Assembly (NCBI RefSeq): GCF_029946515.1
Contig: NZ_JARZHH010000001.1
Coordinates: forward strand, 730,821 to 794,820
DNA length: 64,000 nucleotides
Reading direction: 5' to 3'
DNA from: Polyangium sp. 6x1
GTDB taxonomy: Bacteria; Myxococcota_A; Polyangia; Polyangiales; Polyangiaceae
The notes beneath the pieces are model-generated. The model made no database searches. It was not told the DNA's origin and was given only the letters and a program-made list of their open reading frames with translations. Below, in pieces: positions 1-7,111 of this stretch. Position 1 is the stretch's first letter, and each line of letters starts with the position of its first letter. The translations under genes were made by a program, and so were the position numbers.

Positions 1-890
1 AGGCCGCGGCGGGAGGTGCCGGCCCAGATCGTTCGCTCCCCCGCGCCATTCACCGTCTCGGCCAGCGCCATCACCGGGTCGCCCTGCACGGGCGAGGACG
101 GGGGCGAGACGCTCTCCCAGTGCCCGTCCGCGAGGCGGACCACCTCCCCCTGCGTCGCGGCCCACAGCTCGTGCCGGCCCCCCGCGCCCGTCGTCTGCAA
201 GAGCGCGCCGATGTGCTTGGCGAGGGTCGAGGCGCCGTCCGCCTCGAAGGGAGCGCAGCGCCCCCTCTCGCAATGAAAGAGACCGGCCCACGTGCCGGCC
301 CAGAGCGTCGGCTCGCCGGACGGTAATGTCCCCTCGCGAAGGGCCAGGACGTCCACATGCTCGGCGCCCGGCCCGAGATCCACCCGATGAAAGCGCCCGC
401 TCTCGAACCGATAGAGCCCATCGAGGGTGCCCACCCAGACCGCAGGCCCGCCCGGCGCGCGCGGCGCGACCATGGCCCGGATCGGGCGCGCATCCGTGAG
501 ACCCTCGGCGGCCCCGAACCGGTGGAAAGAGCCTTCCGCGTGACGGAGGACCGTGCCGTCGACCATCCCGAGCCAGACGGAGCCGTCCTCGCCCGCGGCG
601 ATGGCCTGCACCCAGCTCGAGGCGCCGGTCGGGAGGGGCAAGGCCGTGAAGCGCTGGCCATCGTGGTAGGCCGCGCCGCCCATCGTGCCGATCCACACGC
701 GGCCCGTGCCAGCCACGGCGATGGCATTGACGGATCCGGGCACCTTCTCGTCAGGGCTGATGGTGCGAATCGTGGGCGCGCCGAACGTGGCGATATCGGC
801 GGCGTGGGAGGGGCGCGCACCCGACAGGACGAGCCCCAAGCCGAGGGAGGAGAGCGCGCGGCGATGGCGGGAGGAGGGTCGGACGGTCAC
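1..890 (-). CDS. Two-component-regulator-type beta-propeller protein, partial (C-terminus off the left edge)
   Basis: The visible part is about 296 residues. It opens with a Sec signal peptide (Arg-rich start, hydrophobic core LGLGLVLSG, cleavage after PSHA). Short repeats follow, of the kind 'VWIGTMGGAAYHDG', 'VWLGMVDGTVLRH', 'VWVGTLDGLYRF', 'LWAGTWAGLFH', 'LWAATQGEVVRL' and 'IWAGTS', each a strand ending in W-[IVA]-G-T plus a Gly turn. This is the pattern of Reg_prop blades found in periplasmic sensor propellers. An in-frame TAA at 905-903 leaves the GTG at 890 as the first possible start, although no good ribosome site precedes it. It lies 61 nt downstream of the VWA gene on the same strand and may be co-transcribed. 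Whether a kinase or other output domain follows cannot be seen. The propeller call is firm; the function is open. Confidence 0.75.
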   Translation of the reverse strand, partial: MTVRPSSRHRRALSSLGLGLVLSGARPSHAADIATFGAPTIRTISPDEKVPGSVNAIAVAGTGRVWIGTMGGAAYHDGQRFTALPLPTGASSWVQAIAAGEDGSVWLGMVDGTVLRHAEGSFHRFGAAEGLTDARPIRAMVAPRAPGGPAVWVGTLDGLYRFESGRFHRVDLGPGAEHVDVLALREGTLPSGEPTLWAGTWAGLFHCERGRCAPFEADGASTLAKHIGALLQTTGAGGRHELWAATQGEVVRLADGHWESVSPPSSPVQGDPVMALAETVNGAGERTIWAGTSRRG

Positions 891-951
891 GCGGCGCGCA
901 TGTTACGCGCGTTCGCAGGTCGCGGGGGAACCCATGCTCGTACGGACCCGC

Positions 952-2931
952 TCAGGGCTGCTCGACGTATTCCTGGCAGCAGCAGAACTCGGTCGTGGTG
1001 GTCGTGCTCGATTTGCTGCCGCAGATCACCTTCTCGAGGAGAGCCTGGAAGCCATTCAGCGTGTCCTTCGAGGTGAACGCCTTGCCGCCCGTCTCCGTGG
1101 CCACGCGCGCGAATTCGTCCTCCAGCGCCTTGCGCTGCTTCTCCTTCGCGCCGCTCGTGCCGAGGTAGGTGTGAACGCGGACGTCGCTCTTCTTGGCGGC
1201 GTCGATGGCGCGGCTCGCCGCGGAGATATCGTCCTTGTCGACGTTGCCGCCGCCCTCGAAGGCCTCGTCGCCGAGGAAGAAGATCGCGCGCTTGGCGTCG
1301 GGCCGCCAATCGTAATGGGCGACGACGTCCTCGATGGCGCGCGCGCCGTCCTCCTGCGCGCCGCCGCCCGTGACCGTGCCCTTCTTGCGGCCTTGCAGCG
1401 CGGCCTCGTCCGCCTTGGCGACGTCGGTCAGGTACTTGCGGACCGTGGTCTCGAAGCGCGTGCTCTTGAACGTCCCTTCAATGCCCAGGTACGTGACGCG
1501 CAGGTCCGAGGGGCACTTGGTCTTGGCCGCCTCGATGGCCGCGCCGACGGCCTGGTTCAGCGCGTCCGCCTCGTCCTTCATCGACACGCTCGAATCGATG
1601 ACGACGACGAGATCGACCGCAGGAACCGAGGTGCTCTCCTCGGTGGCCGTGGTCCCCGTGGCGAGCTTCGGGAAGTCGATCGTCTTGCCGAGATAGCTCT
1701 GCGGGCCTTCGCCGCCGATTCCGGTGAGCTGCGCCGGCAGGGTGGTGTCGGCGGTCAGGCTGCAGATCCCCTTGGCCGGGGTCCCGGTGACGAACGTGAA
1801 GCGTTTGTCCTCGCCCTCCGGATCGAAATAGAACGTCTGGACGTGGCTCTGGTTGATCGTGCCGACGATCTTGTCGTTATAATAAAACGCGGTCAGCTTC
1901 GGCGGGCCGCCGTCGGCCGGGGTCTCGTAGGTGAAGCAGCCCTTGCCCGCGATCGAGCCGTCCGGGTTCTTCACGGTATAGGTATGGCTGGTCGTGGTCC
2001 CCGGCTTCCCGGGGTCCTTGATCACGACCGTGGGTGTGGCCGGCTTCGCGGGCGTGGGCGGCTCGGCAGCCTTGGGCGGCTCGGCGGGCTTGGCCGGCTC
2101 CTGGGCCTTCGGCGGCTCGACGGGCTTCGGCGGCTCGGCGGGCTTGCGCGGGAAGGCGGAGGCGACGTACAGCCCCGAATTGTCGATGCGCGGCCCCCAG
2201 CTCCCCGCGATCGGGTAGATGTCGTAACTCAAGCGCAGGGTCTTGCAGCCGGCCGCGTCGAGCCGCACGAGGCCCATCACGGTGTCGATCGAATTGGCCT
2301 GGCCCCCGGGAGCCGGCCTGTTCGTTCCTTGCAGCACGCCGTTCGCGAGGCTCAACTGCGCGCTCGGCTGATTGCCCCCCGCCGTGTTCGGCGCGACGCC
2401 GCCATTATACAGCTTCCAGCCTGCCGGGCTCACGGCGCCGCCGCCTTCGCCCGTTCCGGTGATCGTGACCGTCGTCTTGGCGTACGTCAGGCCCGCGTAG
2501 ATGTCGCTCACGCCGATGAGGGTGTTTTCCCCCGCGACGCCGTCTTTGCCCCCGACCTTCGAGCCCTTGTAGCGGGTGAAATCGAGCTCGACCGTGAAGT
2601 TGTTGCGGGCGGCGGTGAATTGCTTGTTCGCCTGCATGCGGATGGCATTGACGCTCGGCGACGCCATGTTCGCCTGCTCGTTCTTCCCGAACGACGAGGC
2701 GCCGGTGCCGTCATGGACCGAGCCGTGCGGGGGCACGCCCCCGAGGTTCCAGTCGAAGGTGCCGAAGCCGGCGCTGACGCCGAATCGAATGCCGATCTCG
2801 CCGCCCAGCCCGTCGGGGATGTAACGCCACTGGTTCCAGTCGCCGGGGCCATTCCACCGGTACCCCGACGGGTCCCAGAAAACGAGGTCGAGCCCTTCGG
2901 CGGCCGAAGATTGCGTATTGGATGCTGACAT
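952..2931 (-). CDS. Von Willebrand factor A domain protein with Pro-rich linker
   Basis: 659 residues. The start ATG at 2931 follows a strong GGAGGAAGG ribosome site; an upstream in-frame extension to 3027 has none. Residues 1-~270 form a Gly/Asn-rich domain I do not recognise, with aromatic-rich motifs (FWDPSGYRWNGPGDWNQW). Residues ~280-320 are a Pro/Glu/Lys linker of PPK-EPAKPAEPP type. A second small beta-rich domain comes before a VWA domain at ~440-640 whose MIDAS motif D-S-S-V-S begins at Asp446. VWA domains bind metal ions and protein partners. No signal peptide or membrane segment is evident, so it is probably cytoplasmic. The C-terminus has a Thr run and three adjacent cysteines. 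It lies upstream of the propeller gene and behind a perfect inverted repeat in its leader (2950-2970). The partner is unknown. Confidence 0.8.
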   Translation of the reverse strand: MSASNTQSSAAEGLDLVFWDPSGYRWNGPGDWNQWRYIPDGLGGEIGIRFGVSAGFGTFDWNLGGVPPHGSVHDGTGASSFGKNEQANMASPSVNAIRMQANKQFTAARNNFTVELDFTRYKGSKVGGKDGVAGENTLIGVSDIYAGLTYAKTTVTITGTGEGGGAVSPAGWKLYNGGVAPNTAGGNQPSAQLSLANGVLQGTNRPAPGGQANSIDTVMGLVRLDAAGCKTLRLSYDIYPIAGSWGPRIDNSGLYVASAFPRKPAEPPKPVEPPKAQEPAKPAEPPKAAEPPTPAKPATPTVVIKDPGKPGTTTSHTYTVKNPDGSIAGKGCFTYETPADGGPPKLTAFYYNDKIVGTINQSHVQTFYFDPEGEDKRFTFVTGTPAKGICSLTADTTLPAQLTGIGGEGPQSYLGKTIDFPKLATGTTATEESTSVPAVDLVVVIDSSVSMKDEADALNQAVGAAIEAAKTKCPSDLRVTYLGIEGTFKSTRFETTVRKYLTDVAKADEAALQGRKKGTVTGGGAQEDGARAIEDVVAHYDWRPDAKRAIFFLGDEAFEGGGNVDKDDISAASRAIDAAKKSDVRVHTYLGTSGAKEKQRKALEDEFARVATETGGKAFTSKDTLNGFQALLEKVICGSKSSTTTTTEFCCCQEYVEQP

Positions 2932-2949
2932 GACGGTTCCTTCCTCCCT

Positions 2950-2970
2950 ATCAGGGATGCGCTCCCTGAT
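2950..2970 (-). promoter_or_regulatory. Perfect inverted repeat in the leader of the VWA gene
   Basis: ATCAGGGA and TCCCTGAT (8 bp each) flank TGCGC, with the near edge 18 nt upstream of the start codon at 2931 and just outside the ribosome site. It could be an operator or an mRNA hairpin controlling translation. The repeat is read directly; its role is inferred. Confidence 0.4.
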
Positions 2971-3090
2971 GTCTTCGCGTCCTTTACGACGAGCCCGCGG
3001 ACGCCGGATATAGGACCTTGGTCCCATGGGCCTCGCGTCCGGCCGGATTTACAAGGGTCCGACCGGAACCTTCCCGGGGAGGAACGAAGA

Positions 3091-3260
3091 ATGAGCACGA
3101 TTTCCGCATCCGATGTCCACGCGGCGCGGGATCAGCGCGGTCGTCGTCGACACCTACGATCCGGAGCAGGGCGGGGAATATCCGGCCTATGTCGTGGGCC
3201 TCGACGCGGCCGGCAATCTGGTGGGATGGAAGAGCGCCGTCATCTGGACTGACGAACCCT
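3091..3260 (+). pseudogene. Frameshifted gene remnant
   Basis: An ATG at 3091 follows a very good ribosome site (GGGGAGGAACGAAG) and starts MSTISASDVHAARD. Within about 15 codons the coding signal jumps to the next frame, where high-GC3 codons read SAVVVDTYDPEQGGEYPAY and then VVGLDAAGNLVGWKSAVIWT. Removing one base near the GGG run at 3128-3130 would join the two parts. After about 3250 the frame runs into the 3' end of the convergent coiled-coil gene and loses coding character. I read this as a small gene damaged by a one-base insertion and truncated at its end. A sequencing error is the alternative. No family is recognised. Confidence 0.35.
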
Positions 3261-3937
3261 CACGCGGTGGGAGCCACCATCTTCGTAGGCTTCGCCGTCG
3301 GGCGGTCGGGGATGACGGCATGGATCTCCGCCTCGCTGAACCCCTCGATCTTGTAAAGCCTCTTCAAATTCGACAGCTCCGCGTGCACGACCCTGGCAAG
3401 CGAGGTGCGGACGCGGCCCAGGACTTTGAGCTGCGCCGCGGGCTTGCGGGCGGCCTCCACGGCGGCGCGCAGAGCGTCGCTCTCCGCCTTGATCTCGGCG
3501 GCAGCGCTCGCCGCGGTCGCGTGGGAGAGCTTCGGGTGAATGCCCGATTGCAAAAGCTGCACGAGGACATCCATGCGCTCGGGCTGCTCGCCGGTGTCGC
3601 CCTCGGCGTAGGAGGCGATGCCGTCGGGGAAAATCACGGAGAGAGCCGCGTCGTAGGCGGGACGGCCAATCTCGTTCCAGAGGATGTCGTAGACCTTGCC
3701 GATGGTCTTGTCGGCCTTGTCGTTGCGGGTGTCGATCTGGGCGCGCAGCGGGGCGAGCGTCTCCTCGGCGGCATTGCGCTGGGCTTCGACGCTCGCGTGC
3801 AGGGCGAGCGCAGAGCCGAGGCGCCCCTCGGCGAGCTCATGCCAGCGGCCGCCACGGGCCCTGGCCTGGGTGAGGGTCGTCTGGGCGTCGGTGATGATGT
3901 CGCCCGCCGCCGCGTTCTTGCGAATGATTTCTCCCAC
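3260..3937 (-). CDS. Hypothetical helical/coiled-coil protein
   Basis: 225 residues. A GTG at 3937 is preceded by GAGAGGTATTCCC and gives VGEIIRKNAAAGD. The frame stays open upstream to 4678, but codon use there is not coding-like and belongs to other features, so the long version is not supported. The sequence is rich in Ala/Glu/Arg heptads (residues ~40-80 and ~130-190), with a more ordered middle (YDILWNEIGRPAYDAALSVIF) and a conserved-looking tail (GFSEAEIHAVIPDRP). It has no signal peptide, membrane segment or catalytic motif. The adjoining genes 4672-5184 and 4341-4678 are also small and helical, so the three may form one structural group. The function is unknown. Confidence 0.65.
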   Translation of the reverse strand: MGEIIRKNAAAGDIITDAQTTLTQARARGGRWHELAEGRLGSALALHASVEAQRNAAEETLAPLRAQIDTRNDKADKTIGKVYDILWNEIGRPAYDAALSVIFPDGIASYAEGDTGEQPERMDVLVQLLQSGIHPKLSHATAASAAAEIKAESDALRAAVEAARKPAAQLKVLGRVRTSLARVVHAELSNLKRLYKIEGFSEAEIHAVIPDRPTAKPTKMVAPTA

Positions 3938-4044
3938 GGGAATACCTCTCGAAAGGGTTACGGGGATGGTTACGGCGGGGTCAGACGGAGCGGAGAAGGG
4001 ACCGATGCGGGCGGAGGGCGGCCAAATCGTGCTCGCGTGAGCGC

Positions 4045-4154
4045 GGAGGGGGACTTGCGGCGCCGCAGGATGGGGGGCGCACGGCGCGTTCGGCGACCTC
4101 AGATGCCGCAGGACTGAAAACGGGCTCGCGGAGGGGGACTTGCGGCGCCGCAGG
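4045..4154. repeat. Short direct repeats in a 403-bp gene-free stretch
   Basis: The 25-mer that begins GGAGGGGGACTTGCGGCGCC occurs at 4045-4069 and again at 4130-4154. A weaker third version lies near 4209-4240. Smaller shared pieces (GGCGACCTC) recur between them. The surrounding gap 3938-4340 has no convincing coding signal in any frame. It separates the frameshifted gene from the coiled-coil gene and may be where a segment was lost or expanded. Confidence 0.5.
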
Positions 4155-4340
4155 GGGGCGTTTTCGGGGCGGGATCGGCGACCTCGGGCGGTGTGGATCG
4201 GGTGCGGGTGAGCGCGGGGGGCGGCCTCTAGCGCCGCAGCGGGGAGGACGCGCCCAGGGACCCGGGGTTCACGACGCAGCAGATCGGGGGACGCGCGGCC
4301 GGGGGCCGGGTTGCGGCGGGGCAGGGCCAGCCTGGGAGTC

Positions 4341-4678
4341 TCAGCCTGCACCTCTCGGCCGAATGCCAAGGAGCGCGAGCGCGTCGGCCCAGAGGGGCCA
4401 GAGCGTCCGGAAGGGATGCGTCGCGAGGAGGACGCCTCCGTTCGGGAGGCGGCGGACGTGGTAGGGGCGTGCTGCTCGATCAGGCGCCGGTGTTCGACCG
4501 TGTGCACGAGCTCGTACGTCTGCCCTCCTGCCTGCTTCCTTTCAATGGCCTTGCGGGCCAGCGGCTCGGCCGCGCGCCACACGTCGTCGCGGAGGGCAGA
4601 CGCCGACGCTTCGAGCGCGTCGAGCAGCGTACTCGGCGGCGTCGCGAGCGCCCGTAACACCTCCTCGCGGGTCAGCAC
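4341..4678 (-). pseudogene. Small gene disrupted by a one-base frameshift
   Basis: A GTG at 4678, overlapping the stop of the upstream gene (4672-5184), starts VLTREEVLRALATPPSTLL and reads well to about residue 72 (VEHRRLIEQHA). At the run of four G (4464-4467, plus strand) the coding signal moves to another frame. That frame gives PYHVRRLPNGGVLLATHPF and WPLWADALALLGIRPRGAG, then TGA at 4341-4343. Adding one base to the run restores a 112-residue protein. The good codon use on both sides argues that the gene was intact recently. A homopolymer sequencing error is the main alternative. The overlap with the upstream stop indicates translational coupling. The family is not recognised. Confidence 0.55.
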
Positions 4679-5184
4679 CTCGTCGCCACCGCGTCCGCCT
4701 GCACGCCGAAATGGTCGAGCAAGCTCGCGAGCTCGTCCTTCAAGTCCTGCACGCTCTTCTTCAGGTCCGCGAGAAGCTGCTCCAACGCGGCCCGCGTGGC
4801 GTCGTCGACCAGGTCGCCGTATCGCTCCAAGATCGCGTCGAGGTCCACCTCGCTGATCTCGTCCAGCGGCCGAGACACGAGGTCATGCAATTCCGTGTCG
4901 AGCTGCTGGAGCATGTCGAGCCGCTCGGCGAGGTTCGCGGCCTCGGTGGCGTGCTCGATCAGCCATTTTCGCTCGGCCGCGATCTCGACCTCCAGGGTCG
5001 CGATGGCCTGCGCGAGAGGCGGGTTGATCTCCGAGAGCGTGAGGCCCACCTGCGTGCTGCCGCTGAAGGCGGTCCCGTCGCGGCGGACGTTGAACAGCGG
5101 CTTTTGGATCCCGAGCGGGAGCGAGACGAGGGTCACGAAGTTCTGCTGCCGGACGCAGGCATCGTTGCCCGTGGTGTTCGACAC
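4672..5184 (-). CDS. Hypothetical coiled-coil protein
   Basis: 170 residues from a GTG at 5184. The only in-frame codon upstream that matters is the TGA ending the previous gene (5253-5251), 22 sense codons away, so this GTG is the sole normal start. Its ribosome site is weak. The first 45 residues look globular (LVSLPLGIQKPLFNVRRDG). From about residue 50 the chain is a long amphipathic helix system (LDMLQQLDTELHDLVS, LEQLLADLKKSVQDLKDELA). It is followed with overlap by the frameshifted small gene and preceded by the possible immunity gene. No enzyme motif or export signal is seen. The function is unknown. Confidence 0.6.
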   Translation of the reverse strand: MSNTTGNDACVRQQNFVTLVSLPLGIQKPLFNVRRDGTAFSGSTQVGLTLSEINPPLAQAIATLEVEIAAERKWLIEHATEAANLAERLDMLQQLDTELHDLVSRPLDEISEVDLDAILERYGDLVDDATRAALEQLLADLKKSVQDLKDELASLLDHFGVQADAVATRC

Positions 5185-5250
5185 GCGGGACGAGTCATCG
5201 TCCGCGCCCGTCCGCAGAGCACGGAGTCGAACGGCTCCTGCGCCGCCGCC

Positions 5251-5949
5251 TCAGCCCGACTTCGTCGCGAACCCCGCGGCCCCGAGCTCGGCGGAGACGA
5301 TCGAGGTGAGGAAGACGCGTCCTGGCTCCGTGATCGACTTGTAGATCTCCAGCCACGGATTCATGTACCGGCCTCCCGGGCCATAACGGACATAGGGCTC
5401 GTAAATCGGCCCGGCGATCTCGTTGATCCACCACTCTCCGCCGCTCGCCTTGCGCATGACCTCACCGGCATACGCGATGAGACCCGGGAACAGGTTGGGG
5501 ATTTCGAGGATCCGCTGCTTGGGGCGGGTCTTCTTCAAGGCCTTGTCGACGAGTTGGAGGCTGTCGAAGGAGCTGTCGAGCGATTCGCGGTGGATTTCGA
5601 GGATCTTGGCGAGATCGTCGATGAGCGAGGGGACGGCCTCGACGAAATGGGCTCCCTGGGGAAGGTTGCCTTCGAGCATGTGAAAGGAACGGGCGGGCTT
5701 CTTGACGTGCTCCGCTTGTTTCTCCATCATCTCCTGGCGTGACGCATAAAGCATTCCGTTTCCACTAGCAAAGGTGGTGAGCAGCTCGCCCCGGTCGGAG
5801 ACATAGCTAATCCAGAGCATATCGGTGTGTTCGGGGTCCGGTGTCCACTCTTCTTCGGCCAAGAGGGTCTCAATCTCGGATTTTGTGACCTTCCAGCACT
5901 TGCCGAAAGGGTGCACATCAGGCCGTCGGTTTCGGGGATCATTTTTCAT
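5251..5949 (-). CDS. Hypothetical protein, candidate immunity partner of the upstream nuclease lipoprotein
   Basis: 232 residues. The ATG at 5949 is 8 nt beyond the stop of the nuclease-motif lipoprotein gene, so the two are almost certainly co-transcribed and coupled. It is a cytoplasmic-looking mixed alpha/beta protein with many aromatic and acidic residues (EWTPDPEHTDMLWISYVSD, EWWINEIAGPIYEPYVRYG). Its 5' third uses A/T-ending codons (AAA, GAT, TTT, CTA) far more than the neighbours, a sign of recent acquisition. Immunity proteins of polymorphic toxins are typically small, acidic, poorly conserved and encoded just downstream of the toxin. This gene fits by position and composition only. 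No family was recognised, so the role is inference. Confidence 0.6.
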   Translation of the reverse strand: MKNDPRNRRPDVHPFGKCWKVTKSEIETLLAEEEWTPDPEHTDMLWISYVSDRGELLTTFASGNGMLYASRQEMMEKQAEHVKKPARSFHMLEGNLPQGAHFVEAVPSLIDDLAKILEIHRESLDSSFDSLQLVDKALKKTRPKQRILEIPNLFPGLIAYAGEVMRKASGGEWWINEIAGPIYEPYVRYGPGGRYMNPWLEIYKSITEPGRVFLTSIVSAELGAAGFATKSG

Positions 5950-5957
5950 GCATTCTC

Positions 5958-6848
5958 TCAGTGGGGGCGGGTGTTGCCAGGCGTCCCCGGGTGACCGACG
6001 AGGCCGTCGTCGAGGATCGGCTTGTCGAGGCCCCGATCGCCCGAGCTGCTCAAGTTGTGGACGTAGAACGACGGGCCGTAGAGCGTCGCCGGAAGCTGTT
6101 TGCCTTGAAGGATGGCGTGGCAGTTGAGGCAGCGAGGGGCCGCCACCTGGAGCTTGCCGCCTCCGTGGTCGAGGACCGGGGAGAGCCAGATCAGGATCCG
6201 GAGGGACGCAGCATAGTCCTCGATGTCCGTGCCGATCGACGTGTCGCCGGTCACGACGAAGTAGAGCGAGGGATAGGCCCGATCTGGCCCCGTGGAGGAC
6301 GCCGCCTGCGACTTGGAGAGCGCGTCGAGCATACCGAGGATCTGGTACTCGGCGTACGCGAGGTTGACGACTCCCTTGACAGCCTTGACTTCCACGAACG
6401 TGCTCTCGGGGTGGGTGCTGATGACTGGCGGGAGCGTGCCATCAAACCCTTCGGCGGCGCCGGTCACGCCGTCCGGCTTCACACCGCGAAAGCGCTTGCC
6501 GGTCTTCTGCGAACGCAAATCCGACTCAAACGTCTTGTTGTTCGATGCCAGCACCTTCGGCCCCGGCAACGCCCCGAGCACGTCTCTCTGGAACCGAAGC
6601 CCCACGGCCCGGTTGTACTCGATACCGCTCAACCGGTTCGGATTCCCATAATACTCCCGCAGCTTTGCCGTCGTCACCATGTCGGAGATCGCCGGCATGT
6701 CGTCGACCATGCATCCGGCGGTCGAGACGACGATCGCGACCCATCCGACCGCGAAGACCAAGAACCGCGCGAACAGCCTCCACGTCGCTCCCACCACGCC
6801 CGGCGCCGCGACGACGAGCGCCGCGACGAGAAGATCCCCTCGTCTCAT
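5958..6848 (-). CDS. Exported lipoprotein with a PD-(D/E)XK nuclease motif (candidate toxin)
   Basis: 296 residues; the ATG at 6848 follows AGGAGGGGG. The N-terminus has hydrophobic segments at ~6-20 and ~29-44 ending in a lipobox-like STAGC (Cys46), suggesting a type II signal and membrane anchoring. The body carries the restriction-endonuclease signature in order: a helix with Glu77 (GIEYNRAVGLRFQRD), Pro125-Asp126 (GVKPDGV), Glu153-x-Lys155 (FVEVKAVKG) and a following Gln in YAEYQI (169). A CLNCH motif at 240-244 could bind metal. A lipoprotein-anchored nuclease followed immediately by a small gene has the architecture of myxobacterial SitA-type toxins, lipoproteins passed between cells by outer-membrane exchange with a downstream immunity gene. 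The nuclease fold is a strong reading; the toxin role is inferred. Confidence 0.65.
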   Translation of the reverse strand: MRRGDLLVAALVVAAPGVVGATWRLFARFLVFAVGWVAIVVSTAGCMVDDMPAISDMVTTAKLREYYGNPNRLSGIEYNRAVGLRFQRDVLGALPGPKVLASNNKTFESDLRSQKTGKRFRGVKPDGVTGAAEGFDGTLPPVISTHPESTFVEVKAVKGVVNLAYAEYQILGMLDALSKSQAASSTGPDRAYPSLYFVVTGDTSIGTDIEDYAASLRILIWLSPVLDHGGGKLQVAAPRCLNCHAILQGKQLPATLYGPSFYVHNLSSSGDRGLDKPILDDGLVGHPGTPGNTRPH

Positions 6849-6885
6849 CTGGAACCCCCTCCTGCGATGAGCTGTGGCCTATCTA

Positions 6886-7101
6886 TCAGGAGGACGAATG
6901 GGTCGGGCAAGACAAAAGACGAGGCGGGGGGACGTTGTCTGCCCGGGATCGGACCCCCTCTGCCGACCCTCGCCGCGCCCGGGCAACGCCCCGGCGCGGC
7001 GGCTCCTCGATGAGACCCATGCTCAGCTCGAGAGGGATGGGGGTGAGGGAATCGCTCTTCGTGCGCGGGACGTCCCCCATGCCGGAGAGCCTTCGCGACA
7101 T
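6886..7101 (-). CDS. Possible small protein downstream of the CHAT gene
   Basis: 71 codons starting 10 nt after the TAA of the CHAT protein gene (MSRRLSGMGDVPRTKSDSL ...). Codon use is partly coding-like in the first half and poor in the Arg/Pro-rich second half. No motif or homology is recognised. The rest of the gap 6849-7111 shows no gene. It may simply be a chance frame in GC-rich DNA. Confidence 0.2.
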   Translation of the reverse strand: MSRRLSGMGDVPRTKSDSLTPIPLELSMGLIEEPPRRGVARARRGSAEGVRSRADNVPPPRLLSCPTHSSS

Positions 7102-7111
7102 GAGGCCGAGC

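Noticed and set aside
685..2928. Long plus-strand frame opposite the VWA gene (also similar mirrors at 6545-9994, 35020-37938 and 44414-47497)
   Set aside because: Each is the antisense of a well-supported gene, with Arg/Leu/Gly-rich composition and no motif.
3260..4678. One continuous 472-codon minus-strand frame joining two small genes
   Set aside because: Its middle (3938-4440) has no coding character, contains direct repeats, and better start and stop points exist for the two genes at its ends.
5182..5253. TGA between two genes in the same frame (5253-5251), considered as selenocysteine or readthrough
   Set aside because: The flanking residues show no redox or conserved context, and a GTG start lies 22 codons later; ordinary termination and restart is simpler.
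6115..6131. CLNCH motif in the nuclease-like lipoprotein as a cytochrome c haem site
   Set aside because: It is a single motif with no cytochrome-like surroundings or axial Met region; the nuclease signature explains the protein better.
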